From assembly GCA_036971615.1 (NCBI GenBank), contig JAYKKR010000002.1, forward strand, positions 1,860,001 to 1,924,000: a stretch of 64,000 bases of DNA, given 5' to 3'. The notes under the pieces are model-generated. The model had not been told where the DNA came from. It saw nothing but the letters and a program-made list of their open reading frames with translations, and ran no database searches. Positions 1 to 14,000 of the stretch are shown piece by piece (within the stretch, counting starts at the first letter, position 1; every line of letters starts with the position of its first letter). The DNA comes from Amyloporia xantha (Eukaryota > Basidiomycota > Agaricomycetes > Polyporales > Adustoporiaceae). The translations under genes and the position numbers were made by a program.

Positions 1-2662
1 CGAGCCTTGTTCATTCATCATCTCCCCGCCGCGACGGTCGCCGCCTATCCTTTCCCGTCGGATCCGGTATCTCCTTCCGCTCAGGTTCGCCAGCGCAGGT
101 CTATCATGGCTTGCGCTACAGGCCCACCGCTGACAATACACCCTGGTCCCCTAGCGCGGTAACGGTTTGTTGAAACCACCGGGCATATCCATGTTATCGT
201 ACATCGCTAGGACTGATGCCCGCAAGAAGAGCTACGGCAGCCGGCTGCCTAGAGATGTCTCATCGCAGGAGTACGATGTGCGAGCATAGCGAAGATCAGG
301 TATGGAGCACAGCGAGAGACATAACGGCGATGTTTTGTCGGGAGTGCATGGGTCCACGTAAAGGTCCTATCGCGGTCGATAGGGCGCCAAGAATGTCGGC
401 GTCAGTCACAACGGTGGATCAGGACCTTGGGATCCAACTCGGTGGCAGTCATACTAGATCAAGCCAGCGGAAGCAGGTATCTTCACAAGGCGGAACTAGG
501 CTGTAAACGAGGGCCTTGCAGCCCACTGGCACTGGATCTGTAGCGGACTAGAGGGAACATCATCGCGATCATCTCTCCGTCCAGCACATCGGGGCGATCG
601 GCTCGCTGAGCTAGCTGAGCCCGTCCGGCACCTTCACAAACGGCGATACGTGGATCTTGGCCTCAGGCGTCGCGGGACTTGCGGCGACGCGGACCTAGAA
701 TGTCCTGGCTCAGAGCGCAGATTCAATTCGGCGTGTGCTCGCTGTTCCTGTGCTTCGGGCGACGGCGTCATAACCTCGGGCTCCCGTCTCCCTACCCACA
801 CCTCTGGGCACAGACATGAAAATGCATCGCATCCATTCCACACGGTGACGCGCCTGCCGGACGGTCGCTATGTATCCTGCTTTGGCTCTGGATACTGTTC
901 CCTCCGCCGTGTATCGAGCTTGTAAGAAGGATCGACGCGCAGTGCTCGTACCGTACACGCGTAAACGGCTTCAGGGTCCGATACCTATCGGGTTGCACGG
1001 TGGACGAGGTGACCCTTCGTCTCAGCAAACAAACGCGATGTGGTCAGACGGGGCGGCTGCGCACCAATGCATCCCAGTGATGACCGCAGAAAACGGTTAT
1101 AGGTCACATTACGATGGCCATCGCACAGTATTGCATGGCACGCTTCTTCCAAGGGGATGGGATGACTCTTTCCTAGGATGACTGTGCGTACGCCGCCCAC
1201 CACCGTTCCAGAAACGAAGGTGATGCACTGGCTGCAAGGGCTATATTACCTCGCCAAACTGGAAGAGTAATACCGACGAACAGCGGGTGCTGCTCTTCCG
1301 GTGCAGGATCCATTGGGAAGAGGTCAAGCGTCAGGCGGAAGAGACACAGCGAACAAATCGCGTACCTTGCATTGCCCGCAAAGAGTCTCCACCATATATC
1401 ACCCCTTCCTCATTATGGACGCGTCCTTTATGTCCAAATTCTCCGGCCTTCACATTGGGCGCAGACTCCATGTGATACGTCCGTGGTACCATCCTGCAGC
1501 TGTGGTTGGCCAAATTCTGTGACGACTGTCGTGTCATCCAAGGCCTGCTGCTCTCTCATCAAGTTTGGTCTCGGTGTTCAGGTGTCGTCCGAGCAGGCAT
1601 CGTCCGAGCAGCTGAACAATCTATCCGTGACCTAGCCGCCATTCATATCCTCTGCGTTGTGCGACTGCTCTATGCCTTGCACTTCCTTGACCAGAAATAT
1701 ATTGTGGCCTTCTTGCCTGGTGCATCGACGGTCGCGTGTCCGTCGCATCCGCTTATGGCGTTGGCAATCGTGCACAGAGAGAAGACGAAGACTGTGGGTC
1801 AGACGAGAAGCAGCGCAAGGACGATAGCAAGGTTGACACAAGTAGACCGTGCAATTAACGGGCATATCACAAGGCTTCCGAGGCTGCCTGCAAGTGCAGA
1901 GTCCATCCCAGTCCTCAGCATAGTCGCCGACGGCTCCGGCGCCATGGCGAGCTGCTCTTCCCGGTAATTTCGCATACCAGCGTCAATAAGGCAGCCCGAC
2001 AATGTGGATATGAACTGTCGCTGAGTGGAAGCGGTCCTTCTGCGCGGAGATGCAAGTCGCATTTCAACCCGCATTCTCAAGCCAGCGAAGTCCCCGGTAG
2101 CCTATCAACACCGGCGTATTTCACGGCGACTTCTCACCATTTGGCAATATAAAATCTGCGACACAAACGGACCGTTCAATCAGACGGACAGCCCGATCGG
2201 TGGGTCGCTCCGTCGATCTCGACCCTCCGTTGGTGCTCTGAATCGCGATTTATTCCAGCGAATTTCGTCCCCAGATCTCGTACACACACTCGCAAGCAAT
2301 TCGCCGTGCATCACAATCACAGTTGACTCGTCAAGCCAAAGGTGTACACCCTGCCAGACGTGTATTACTAGTGCGCCGTACTCAAGCCTCACTTCCGATT
2401 GCAATGACCACTTCACGTCCCAGAGGTATCCGATACGATCACATATATTGTACAACGACAACGACAGAATCTACGTTACATCCTCGACCTAGCAGACAGA
2501 GAACGACATGCGAAAGCGACAGATATACGAGCAAAGATGAACTAAAGCATAGATGAGAGTAGATAACAAAACCAAGAAATGTACACAGTAGATCACTGAA
2601 TAAATGAATCAATTCACCGCCAATGCTAGATGAGTCAATCTAACTTACAGAAACACCCACAA
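1..2662. other. No gene recognised (left end of window)
   Basis: Open frames here are short, overlap on both strands, and carry no family motif, signal peptide or plausible splice chain. The longest, about 155 codons at 2025-2492 plus, reads as unstructured arginine/serine/threonine-rich sequence typical of chance frames. It may hold long UTRs, a non-coding transcript or a decayed gene. Its right part should include the 3' UTR of the minus-strand regulator that ends at 2663. Confidence 0.4.
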
Positions 2663-3636
2663 TCACCCAGATTTGCCATGGTGACCGTGAACTCCATCAT
2701 TCATCCTGCCATCGATACGGCCATCCCGTCGTCCGTCCATCATCTGGCCACCAACATCTGGACCCCTCGATGGTGGCTTGGGGTACATCTGTGGATAGGG
2801 TGCGTAGTGATGAGGATGGTGTGGTGGCGGCACCATCGCCATCTGACCATCGGGACGCGGAGCATGCATCATGTATGGCGCTGCGTAGCCCTGTGGCGCG
2901 TACGGGGCAGGGAAGACCGGATAGAATCCCGGCGGCGCATACGTCTGCTCTCCCTCCTGCCCGGGTCCATGACCCGGCATCGGCTGCGGCGGTGGCATGG
3001 GCGCGTAGAACAACTGCGGTACGTAGACAGGCCCTTCGCCCGCTTTAGGCATGTGAGCGGCGGGGTATTGGCCATAGAAGGGCGGATATGAGGCGACGTA
3101 GGGGATGGGTGGTGTCGCGCTCGTCGCTGCAACGGCAGGCGGCATGACCATGGCCGACTGCGCGTTGACGTCGAGTTGTGAGTCGGCGTTGCTCACTGCG
3201 CGATCCGTTTAGTTCAAGATGCAAAGCAAAGATCACCGTCATTATACGCGCCACCCCAACGATCGAGGCGTGCATAAAGGAAACAATGCTTACTTTTTCC
3301 ATCGCGCTTCTTGTAAGGCCCACGCTTGATCCCCTTCTGGCGCTCCTTTCGCTGCGAGTCGACGCACTCCTCCGCGATGCCGTACTTTACGCAGCGGAGG
3401 CAGGGCCGGGCGTCGTCGCACTTCTTGCACGCCTTCTGACAGTTGGTGCAGGCGTTCTTGACCTGCCTGCGTTTCGTGCGTGGAGGTTGGGAGGGTACGA
3501 TACCGGCAGCGAACGGATACATGTGCATGGGCATACTCGAGTATGCGACCGGATGGACGGTCATCTGAGGCTGTACGGAATCGGTGGAAGAGTTGGGACT
3601 GTGGTGGTCATCACCTTCCGGATTATTGTCGCCCAT
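2663..3636 (-). CDS. Zn(II)2Cys6 fungal-type transcription factor
   Basis: Predicted nuclear DNA-binding regulator of about 291 aa in two exons, 3636-3294 and 3195-2663. The 98-nt intron (GTAAGC donor, CAG acceptor) falls directly after the zinc cluster. Residues 63-91 show CX2CX6CX5CX2CX8C with Cys at 63, 66, 73, 79, 82 and 91. A strongly basic linker (RGPYKKRDGK) follows, as usual for the binuclear zinc cluster DNA-binding domain. The remainder is rich in Pro, Tyr, Met and His with no fungal_trans domain, so this is one of the short zinc-cluster proteins with a low-complexity, probably activating, C-terminus. I chose the ATG at 3636 because an upstream in-frame ATG at 3699 only adds a Ser/Pro/Cys-rich tail. 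Target genes cannot be inferred. Confidence 0.85.
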
Positions 3637-5425
3637 TGTTGAGAGAGGAGGGTTGCAAGACAGAGAGGGAGGAGGACAAGAATGATTGCTGAGAAGCACG
3701 GCAGCAAGCAGGGAACGATGCGCCCCAAATGAGGCCTTTAGGAATGATGCCTCGCCTGAGCGCCCACGTGCCGAGAAGTCTTATGTCCTGAGAGGCACGT
3801 ACCCCTGAGTGCTGTCGTGGATGGCGATGTGCCTGCGTCTACCTGTCCAAGAGAAAGCGCCATGGTTAGTGAGGCAGAGAACGAGCAGAACGAGGCTCAC
3901 GATGGCTGGGCCGCTGTGTTCGCTGAGCTGCCGATGTGGAGGGCGTCTCCGACTCAAAGCGGAGGCGAAGGCGGGAAGAGAAATGCGGCGACGGAATGGC
4001 GCCACGGGCTGTTCTTATCGCATCGGAGCAGCCGGCCCACAGGCTGTTCTTGCCGTCAATCTCTCACGCCCTCCCATAACCTTATTTTCGTGGACCCATT
4101 TCAATTTACGTACTCATCACGCTCTCTCGTAAAACTCCGCGACGTCGTCCCTCGGCCGCGACCGATTACTTAACCGCGGCGCTCCTGTCGTGTTCCGTAA
4201 CACCGTCGCCGTCGAGCACCCACTCATAGTCATATACGCCTCCTCGCAAGTCCAACCTTCCCGCGTGAACTTACTGTGCTCCGGGTTCGCGGTCGCAGAA
4301 GTACATAACCTCAAGAACCGAGCGGGAGAACTCGGTAGAAGTCTGAGGGCATCTCATACTTCTTATTCGCGAGCTTTCTCACAACTGCTCGAAGCGATTG
4401 TTTTGACGCGACAGACCACTTCGATTTGCATGAGGCCGGCCTGAGCCGTGCAAGTCCCGCTAGGCCAATCACTGCCAGACAGTTCTTCAGCCTGGCGCTA
4501 GACAGTGTTCGCGCAAGCTGTTTCCCCGACACGGTCTATACATGCACTTTGTTAATCGATCTGTGCGCCCGCAACAATATCCGTATGTGCGCTCGTTTAT
4601 TCGGCTATGTCGTCGTCTCCCGTCGCGCGTCTCGCTGCTGAGGTATGTAACAAGTGATGTAAACATTCTCTGACTCACCTGAGATGTCGACAAGCGCATT
4701 GCGAGCGCCGTCCGCGGAGCGCTGCGCCTGAGCCGCGACCAATCCATTCGCACGGAGGCCATACCGACGCAGTGAATGTTGCGTAAAGTTATGTACCTCG
4801 TGGATCAACGGGACTCATCCTAGACCGACCCAGGTATTCTACCCCACCATTTCAATTGTTGCCGGCATATTGGCGATTTCCGTACACCCAATACGAGTCT
4901 GGCGGAGGCTCTGCTGTGAGTATGGTCATAGCATTATGCACATCGTCTGACGGATCTCACACACATGAACTCGGCGATGACTTGATAAAGCAAACAGCTG
5001 TGTCGCTGTGTGGGTGTCGCTGTTCTGCCGACGCGCTTGCAGTGGTATCGCTGCGTCATGCGTTTGTGTTTGAATCATGATTTCATGTCTTCTGGCCGCT
5101 TCATGACCGTTCTCCATTGCAGCTGTTCGTACACAAGCGCCATCTTGGTCGCTTGTTGCTGTGAGGCGGCGATTAGTGCATCCTGACTGCCGCGTGGTTT
5201 CCTTCTGTATATAGGCATAACATTAAGGCATCTCTTAACCCCGTTGTATGAGTTTGTGGCAGCACTTTCCTGTCAATGCCGTAGAATGTATATATTTACG
5301 CCAAACATGTGCGATCATCCACGATGAATTGATAATTAGACGCCTTGTATCTCGTACTACCGCAAGTTTGATCAAAGGCCAAATCAGAGACGTTGGTCAC
5401 GCACGATCCGCTGCGTTCACTTGTC
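3637..5425. other. Intergenic, no gene recognised
   Basis: This lies between the divergent zinc-cluster gene and the QTRT2 gene and should hold both promoters. Frames of up to about 118 codons (3817-4173 plus) exist, but none shows a domain or a splice chain that extends it. The pyrimidine-rich tract just upstream of 3636 on the minus strand fits a 5' UTR. Confidence 0.4.
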
Positions 5426-7316
5426 ATGGGCTTGCAATCGAAGTCTCTATCGTCTCTTACCTTCTTGCCCAATTCTAAGCATTCCGATCCGGAACCATTT
5501 GGCCCGAGACTTGGGCAAGTCGTCGTTCATCGCCAGTCGGATGTACCTACATGTCTCGAGATCGAAACTCCCTCCTTGATTACTGCCACATCGCGTGGTG
5601 TGATCCCTCACCTATCCAGAGATCATGTGAGAATTACGGAGGCAATTCGCTGGATCAATGTCCCCTTTTGAGTCATTGTAAGGATCGTTTCATATTTTTT
5701 CTCATGCCGAGGCCAAGTTTTGGGTATCAGCGTAGACAATATGTTTACGGTCATTATCTTACAAAATGTCTATTTTCTAGCTTGGAACACGTCCCGCCTG
5801 TACCGACGATACAGCTCGGATCACAAGCTCTGCACAAATTTCTAGGATATATACCGTCACAGCACGTTCTGTCGATGTCTCCCAGAGACCCGTTTGACGG
5901 TAGGGCTATGCCCCCAAACAGCAAAGATCACATCACGGTGTACTGCACTAGGGGTGTACGAAAGGCGAGTATTGACGGGATCCTTTTTTTTTCAGATTTG
6001 ATTTGACGTCGATGCAGATGACCTCTCATTTATGGGAAATATACGCCGCTGCCTGCAATCCAGATGCAGTGGTTGCTCTGTCCGACATTCCCTTCACTCA
6101 GCCGCCTCATTCTCAGAAACGAATAACGAAAAGCCTTGATAGATCGGGTGCATGGCTCCTTGATATGCTCAAGTCGCAGGCGCAGGAACATAGATCATCG
6201 CAGAATGAGGGCGGGACATTCGAAGTCAGCACGAACGTGCTCGTCCATATGGCCGGGGATGCGAATGTACAGGCACGGAGAGCGTTCTCTGATCATTTGA
6301 TGGAGGTTCTCGAGAGCAAGGAGTCGGAACAATTGAAGCCGCTCCGCAAACTTGACGATGGCATCGCCGGATATGTCTTCGATCTTGTTCCTCTTCGCCG
6401 AGCCCTCTCAGCGAAGACGACCGACCACGCCCGTCCCGAAATCGACACGATATTTCTTGAGCCTCCCAGTCATACCTATGAGGGTCACGAAATTATAGAA
6501 CTGCTCAAGGCGTCTCTCGATAATCTGCCGTCAAATAAACCTCGCATCGTCAATTCCGCAAGATCTCCTCACGAAATATTACGTCTAATACGTGATGTTG
6601 GGATAGATTTGTTCGACGCCCATTGGGCTCAACGCGCTGCAGATATCGGTGTGGCGCTGGACTTTCGATTTCCAGTGCGAATTGACATACCAGGATCCGC
6701 CGAGAGCGAAGAGCTTCGCGAGGCCGTCTGCTTCTCGCCTAGAAAGCGATCAAATGGCACAATCGACTTGGGACATAATCTGTACAGTGCGCCATATGCG
6801 CATGATCACTCTAGGCTTGCCTCAAGCTTCCTTGATGGCGACACATTTCGACGTCAAGTAGGCGACGACACCACAACTTCTTCGAATTCGCTTCTTCGTG
6901 TTTGTCCTTGTGCAGCATGCTCCCCTCGTGTGCCGTCAAATCAATTGACGCATAGTCGTGTAGACGAATTCCCCTTCCCTGCGTCCGACATCCGGCCGCC
7001 CTTCATGCGCTCGTATCTGCATCACCTCCTTCATACCCACGAAATGTCTGCGCATTCTCTGTTGGTGATGCACAACCTCTCCGTCTTGGATCTCTTCTTT
7101 TCTGGCGTGCGCGAGCTCCTCGCGCGACCGTCCGCTAGAGAAGACTTTGCGAAAAAGGTGGACGTGTTTTTGGATACGTACGACGAAACGATGGTCGTGT
7201 TCGATGAGGCCAAATTGGATTGGAAGCAGGTCGAGCTGGCGAGAGGGAAAGGTCGGTTGACGCGAGAGAACGTGAAACAAGCACAATCTAGCCTTGGCAC
7301 GGCTGTAGAATTATAG
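5426..7316 (+). CDS. QTRT2: Queuine tRNA-ribosyltransferase accessory subunit 2 (apparent frameshift)
   Basis: Non-catalytic partner of the eukaryotic tRNA-guanine transglycosylase heterodimer, which puts queuine at position 34 of tRNAs with GUN anticodons. Exons as read: 5426-5677, 5781-5964 and 6018-7316. N-terminal family features include the RLGQ segment and ATSRGVIPHL. The middle carries DAVVALSDIPF and SQKRITKS. The C-terminal zinc site reads CPCAAC, followed by HHLLHTHEMSAHSLL, matching the CxCxxC...H zinc ligands of the TGT superfamily. In exon 1 the expected reading through VPFESF is broken by one surplus T in the run at 5666-5669. The second intron fits best as GC-AG (donor GCGAGT at 5965). 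Family identity is firm. Whether the gene is functional depends on the frameshift being real. Confidence 0.85.
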
Positions 7317-8047
7317 AGGTTGCTTGAGCTCATCAGTGGGCTGTTCTCGTCTTTGGGTTCATTTCGTGTACATGGACCGCACCGCGCATACATTTTTCCA
7401 ACTGGCTTCGTAGTACGCACCATCATACGTGTTACCGCCGACTTACTAGTAGCACGGGTTCAGGCTTGTCAAAGCATCGGCCATACTATTACCCTTAATG
7501 CGAACCATCACGTATATGTATGACGGAAAAGGCACTGTTAGACAGTTAGAGTACAGTTTATGCGTGATGCATTGATGTCATAGTTATTCGCTTTGTACCC
7601 CATATTTAACTACAAGCTGCCGCTTGAATGACAGTGCACGCACCTGCCAGTGGACCAATTCTGAGATTATGTGAGTAAACACGCTCAATCCGCGCTAGCG
7701 GCACAATATCGGTCTTGTATCTAAGCGATTCTTGAGTCGCAATATAGGCGTATTGAACAGTTGCTGCGTCCAATTAGATGGAGATGTCGCTCGATGCTCG
7801 AAATTCGAAACCAAGGCATGCCATTGATGTGGTGTCGCCGGAAGCGCCCATTAGAATAGCAACCCTTTATGGGCGCCAAATGGACAGCTACAGATAGCTG
7901 CGGCCCGTGCTGCGCGACGTCCTTCCGAACCCAGAGAGTCCTGAGCCTCCGACGCATTTGAAGCCTAAGATACATAGACTTTGGCATTTTCACTCTGCGT
8001 AGTCGCTACCAGGTTCTTTGCGAAGGAGCTGCGATCCAATCAGCGCA
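7317..8047. other. Intergenic, nothing recognised
   Basis: This 731-bp gap lies between QTRT2 and the large ATPase gene, both on the plus strand. It should contain the QTRT2 3' UTR and the promoter of the next gene. No coding frame with recognisable content was seen on either strand. Confidence 0.5.
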
Positions 8048-11000
8048 ATGGCGCTTGCCAGGAGTGAATTGGTGCGTACGACCGGCCTGAGATGTGTTAA
8101 CATTATTCCTGATCATCTATGCGCGGAACAGTGGGAGACTGGTCACGATGAATCGGTCGAAGTCAATCAGCGTGCACTCATCGACAAAGTGCTTGCACGC
8201 TACTCCGGCGAATTCACCGGTCGGTACTCTTCCATGTGTCCCTACGGAAGTGGCCAGTGAGCTCATAAACAATTGTAGTCTTTCGAGAGCTCCTTCAGAA
8301 CTCGGATGACGCGGGTGCCAAGGCTGTTGAAATTCGGTTCGAGACCAAGGGGTTCTTGGAGGCGAGAGGTGGGAAAGAAAGTCTTGGCCTCGACATCAAC
8401 ACGGACCCGAAGAGGACTTTGGATAATAAAGCAGCGCTTGTGTGTATTGAAAGAACCATCTTTAGTAGCTTCAATGGTAACGTTTGTTTTAGGTGCACCA
8501 GTGGACATTCAAGAATAATGGGATGGCCTTTCGAGATGAAGACTGGAATCGCTTGAAGAAGATTGGTGCGGTCTCATGTCCTATAACCATACCTACACCT
8601 CTTGAACCGATGATCCTGCAGCGGAAGGAAATCCAGATGAGGATAAAATAGGTGCATTTGGAGTAGGTGTGTGCTGCATTGCTAACAGTGGTTTGGTTCA
8701 GTTTGCTCACGCATTCGTTTCAGGCTTCTATAGCTTGTTCTCTGTCACGGAAGAGCCATTTGTTACCTCTGGAGGTAGGGTTTTCAACAAGTTCTCTGAC
8801 AGATCGTCTATTCAGCCAGCATGCTACAGGACAATGGATGGGCTTTTATTGGAAAGACAAGAAGGATCAGGTGATGGTCTCCCCACTTTTACCTAACAAA
8901 TGATATTCATGATGTCTGAAATGCAGCTATTTGTACGCCAGAGGTAACCTGCCATCTGTCGAGACCGACCCCTGGACGACTTTTGAAATGTCTCTCAGAG
9001 AGCCTGCACCTATTCCTCGGCCATTTGATTTGACACGCTTCCTCGCGTCGTCCATCACCTTCATGGCAAATTTATCGGAAGTCAACGTTTACCTTGACGA
9101 TCGACGGATTTCCAAGCTGACCAAAGAACATGGCTCGCCGAGGGCCATCGAGATTCCGAGAGGACTAAGACGCTCAAGTCCCAAAGGCATTGTGCAAATC
9201 AAGGACATGCAAACCACTCGTATGTTTCGTCTAGTATGTCTCCCTTGACAGCTGAGGCTAAGACGACCGTTCAGCACTTTCCATCAAAGCCGAGCTCATC
9301 AGATGGGTTTACATGAGCGGAAGTGAGAAGAGTGCACCCAAAGCTGTCTCCAAGACGGCAACGACCGGAGGAACGGGCGGTTTCTTCTCGTCGCTCTTCT
9401 CATCCCTGTCTGGCGTAAGCACTCCTCAACGCTCTGTTACTCCTGTTCCAGTGAATTCCGCAACCGAAGTGATTGACCCGACCAAACTCATCGAATCCAC
9501 TGTGGTATTGTCAATATTTACGGCAGGCGTCACCGTCAAACTCGACCAGAAATTGAGAACGGAGCTTCATCGCGCAACTAAGAAGAATCCTCCAACAAGT
9601 ACACGGTTGGATCTGATATACGTTCGTTTAGCTTTGCGTATCCTATGTGTCAGAGTAATCATTAGTTGTCCTCCAGACGGGCAAAGATGAATATGATGCG
9701 AGCAAGAAAGAAGATGATCAACAACCCGAAATGACTGGTAGTGTGTTTCAAGGTCTACGGGCTGACCTAGAAGGGTATGTCATTAAGAAGTGAATCACTT
9801 CCGAGCTGATGCTCATACGATCCGGCGTAGTGTGGGGGCAGCGAGAATATTCATTGTAAATATCAGAACTCATGACTGCTTCTCGTACGAGCTGACAGTC
9901 ATGTATCGTAGGGGCATGCGACTGGTCAAACGACTGGGCTTGCAGGGCATCTTGCCGCTCGCTTCATCCCGACTGTCGAACGAGAATCCATCGACCTAAT
10001 GTGAGTTGGATCACATGTAGTATGTGCCGACGTTTTTCATTCCTGATTCTCTAGGGACCGTACCGTCGCAAGTGAGGTTACTGACCCTTTTCTGTGTACA
10101 CTTATTAATAGTGTTATACAGTCTGGAATGAAGAGCTGCTTTACGTGGGAGGTTTCGTCGCTCGAGCTGGTTACGAGCTAGAAATGGACACCATCCGGAA
10201 GCTGTGGTCCGCTGCTGCGGAATCTCAAACGGGAACTAGCCGAGTATCATTGGCGCAACCTGATGAAGAATTGCAGACATGGCTGCGGGCTCGTGCACTA
10301 CACGCCCTGAAGTTCTTCACTTTCCGGTCCTCAACACCATCATCTCTTGTTTCCGCAAAGTTAGAAGCTGCTTTCTTTTCGTGTGCGGCAAATCACCCAT
10401 TTCCGATCATTTCTACTTGTGGAGTTCGGAATGCTACAGATGTTCGTCTGCCCAATGAGCAGTTCAAAGACTTCCTCAAGGAACTTCCCATATTGCCCGA
10501 AGACCTTCTGAATGGAGCTGGGCCCATGGTCAAATCATTGGGAGATCGGGGGATGATTCGCGAAATCGAATTCATGGATGTTCTTCAAGAGTTGCGCTCG
10601 AGGCCGCTGTCAGAGACAGAACTTGTAGCTTGCTTCAAATGGTGGATCGGAGTTCAAAGCCAGGGCGAGCCTCGCAAGTTTGCGCAGATTCGGACAGAGT
10701 TGTTGAATGCCGCGGTCCTGATCCTAGGACGGAAAGACGGTCAGGACGAGAAAATCATCCCAATGTCTTCCATACAAACCTTCCTCAATGCTCGTGGAAT
10801 GCCTGGGGCGATTATCCCAATCGATGGTCCGTTGCCGGATCACCTGCTTCCTGTCACTATCAGCAAGCAGATCGATTCAACACAACTCAGTTCGGCTTTT
10901 CCTTGGAGAGAGTTGACCCTTCTTGACTGGCTCCAACCGATCACCGATCCTGCAGGTTCAGCCCTTGACGTCGATCATGATTTTACCAAGTCAGCGCAGT

Positions 11001-14000
11001 GGGCGGAACGTGTTCTCCAGGTCGTCGCTCGTGCATGGCCACATTTATCAAAGGAGATGCAGGAACAAGTCGCGACACTGTTCCGAGAGAAGGAGTGTAT
11101 TCCTACATCAGCTGGTATGAAAATGCCCCAAGAGTCATATTTCCAAAGTGCACATGTATTCCGCGACCTTCCCATTGTCCACTTGCCCTCCGACCTGCCT
11201 ATTAAGGGACAGCTGGAAAAGGTGCTACAAACAGTGGGCGTCCGAAAGCACGTCGATCTTCAAATTGTTTTCAATAGGCAGGTGTTGCTATATGCTTTGA
11301 CGTTTCCTTTTGATTGATCTATACTTGCAGAATGATCAAAACAGGCGATTGGACCATCGCCGAGCTGATCAAATATTTGGTTGCAGTGCAGTCAACCTTG
11401 TCACCCGTGGAGATGGATCGTCTTCGAATGACATCCGCATTTCCGAGAGAAACGGTTGTCAGTAACGGTAGCGACAAGAAAGTTACTCGTCACAAGGCTG
11501 GAGAGTTATATGAGCCCCTCGATACCTTCAGAAGACTAGATCTACCTGTAATCGATTGGGGAGACCAGCCCAAATGGCGGGGTAACTCAGAAGAAGGTTT
11601 GTTCATTGGACGGCAGAGCGATGGCCCTGACTGATTGCTTCTCAGCCAAATTTCTGTTCAATCTGGGATTGCGCCGCTTCCCTCCACTCCCGGTGATACT
11701 AGATTTAGCTGCAAGCCAAGATCAAAACATTCAATCTACGGCACTACAGTACTTTCTGAACAACTTCGCCACGAAATATTCGGATTATGACCCTGCTAAT
11801 TTTGCTCAGTTGGCATTTGTTCCAGCTATTCGGCAAGGCACTCGCTGTATGGCTAAACCGTCAGAGGTTGGTGTCAAATCGTCGCTCGTCTGCTTTCGCT
11901 CATCGTCCTTGCAATAGGTATTTGCCTCTCCCAGCTGGGCACGTCTTGGTTTCCCTGTCGTAGATCCTAGTCTAGGAGTGGATGCAGTGACAAAATTGAA
12001 AATCCCCGAGCATCCACCAACGTCTAGATTAGTCAACTTGCTGGAGAAGTCCCCACCTTCCGCGGAGGATGTTGCCAGGGAGTGGTTTGGGATTTTAGCC
12101 AGTCGAATAGCAGGTAGGTCGACCAACTATATTTATGGAACATTTAGTCATGCAATTAATGTCTTATACTAGATTTCAACCAACAACAAGTCAGGGTCTT
12201 GTCACAAATGCCTTTCGTCCCCATCAAAAAGGCCGAAGATGGAACTGTACGAATGCTCCCACCCACTCAGTGCTATTTCAGTGGCAGCTCCGATGCTCAG
12301 TTTCATTCCAAACTCTTCATTTTTGTGGACTTCGGGACGCAGGCGAATCAGTTCCTCAGCGCGTGTGGAACTAAGGATGAACCGTCGGTCGAAGAGATTG
12401 CAAGAATATTGTTGGAGAATCCGCGGAAGTTCTATGAGCTCGCGGACGGACGCGATAAGTATGTTGTTATAGGTTGACTGTTGATAATTGATTAACATCT
12501 CTTCGTCAGTTATTTGATAGAACTTCGCAACATTGCTGTCAACAGTCGCCTGATATCATCTGGCACTATGTCTCGGCTAAAGAGGGCACCTGTCCTCCTA
12601 GGTTCAAAACGTGTGTATAAAGATAAATCCACCGACAAACCGGGCCAGGCAGACGCTCAGGCAGATTTGGATGAGGATGCTTGGGATTTTCAGTATGACT
12701 TGCTTACTCCTGAACAAGTTGTAGTCGCCGATGACACAAACTCTTACCAAATATTTGGGGGTTCTATCTTCACAGCACCGCAGGAGGATCTCCTCGAAGG
12801 TATGTCCGCTCCTTCGCTCTGGGACAGTTCTCGGTCTTATGCTTATCATCTCTTCCAGGTTTCTACCTACAGTTGGGTTCTAGACTCCTGAGCTCTCTTG
12901 TGCGCGAGGAATACAAGACAAATAGCGAGATCAGGGGCTCACGGAAAGCCACGGAAATCCGCTCGCTTATTCTGGAGCGACTGCCTCTTTTTCTGCATGA
13001 ACATACACATACGCGCCCGAAAGTCTCTTTCAGCTGGCTGAACGACGAGAAACATTTCATTGTCAGAACATGGGGTAAACTGACCGTTGTCAAAACGCTA
13101 CAATTCGGAAACATTCGTACGGCAAGGAGTCAAGATTCCTCTGCCGTTGCTAAGCGCGATGGTCGCGGCCCTGTCGAATTGTGGTTAGCAGGAAATGACC
13201 AAGTGGACATGTATGAGTGAGTTAAATGTATGATTTTGTACACGCATTCGAGTTGACCTACGGTCGTGTTCATTCCAGAGTCGCGACGTCAATGTGCCGG
13301 TTAATTTTTGAATCTGCCAAGGTCAATGATGCGCTCTTATTCATGACAATTTTATCGACGGACTTAAGGGCTCTGAGAAGAAGGGGCTACAACGGTAGGT
13401 TTGGGATTAGATAATGTCTCACTGCGAGTCATTCTCATGTATCTCAAGTCGATAGAATTCTTCGCCAACAAAAGGCACGTGAAGCAGAGGCAAACAGAGC
13501 TCAAGAGAAATCCACAGCCCTTGTTCCTGCAGTTCCTCAGACTCCTTTGGTAGGATCTACTAGTCCCTCACAACCTACTGTACCGCCAGCAGCGCAGCCG
13601 ACACCAGCACAAGGTGACGGAGAATCAACGCCAAACGCAGCGGTCCTCGATACTCTCAAGCGGATGTCAGCATCTTCCTCTATGCTGCGCTCATTCGGGA
13701 AGAAGTGGAAGTTCAATGGGAGACCAGATACCATCAAGAATTCTGAAGATGAACCAGAACCAGAATTACCTCCTGTGATTGGGACGCAGCCCGGCCCACA
13801 CCAACATGGAAATGTTCTGTCAACCAACCGCTCTCCATCACCGGCTTTGCCTCATGAAAGGACGCTGTCACCTGGACATTCAAACGCTTCTCCGCATCGT
13901 ACCTCTCAGACAGGCGTCACACCTCGAAGCAATATCAGTATGTGAAACCTCTGTACGTTATACACCGTTGACATGTTACTCACGACCTTTTATAGATGCC

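Noticed and set aside
1506..1967. A 153-codon open frame on the plus strand near the left end
   Set aside because: No domain, no neighbouring exon that extends it, and similar-sized frames overlap on the other strand, as expected by chance.
8470..8495. A 16-nt intron in the large ATPase gene between FNG and VHQW
   Set aside because: Too short to be spliced. A 54-nt intron from GTGTGT near 8439 to the same TTTTAG acceptor gives the right frame (NKAAL/VHQWTFKNNG).
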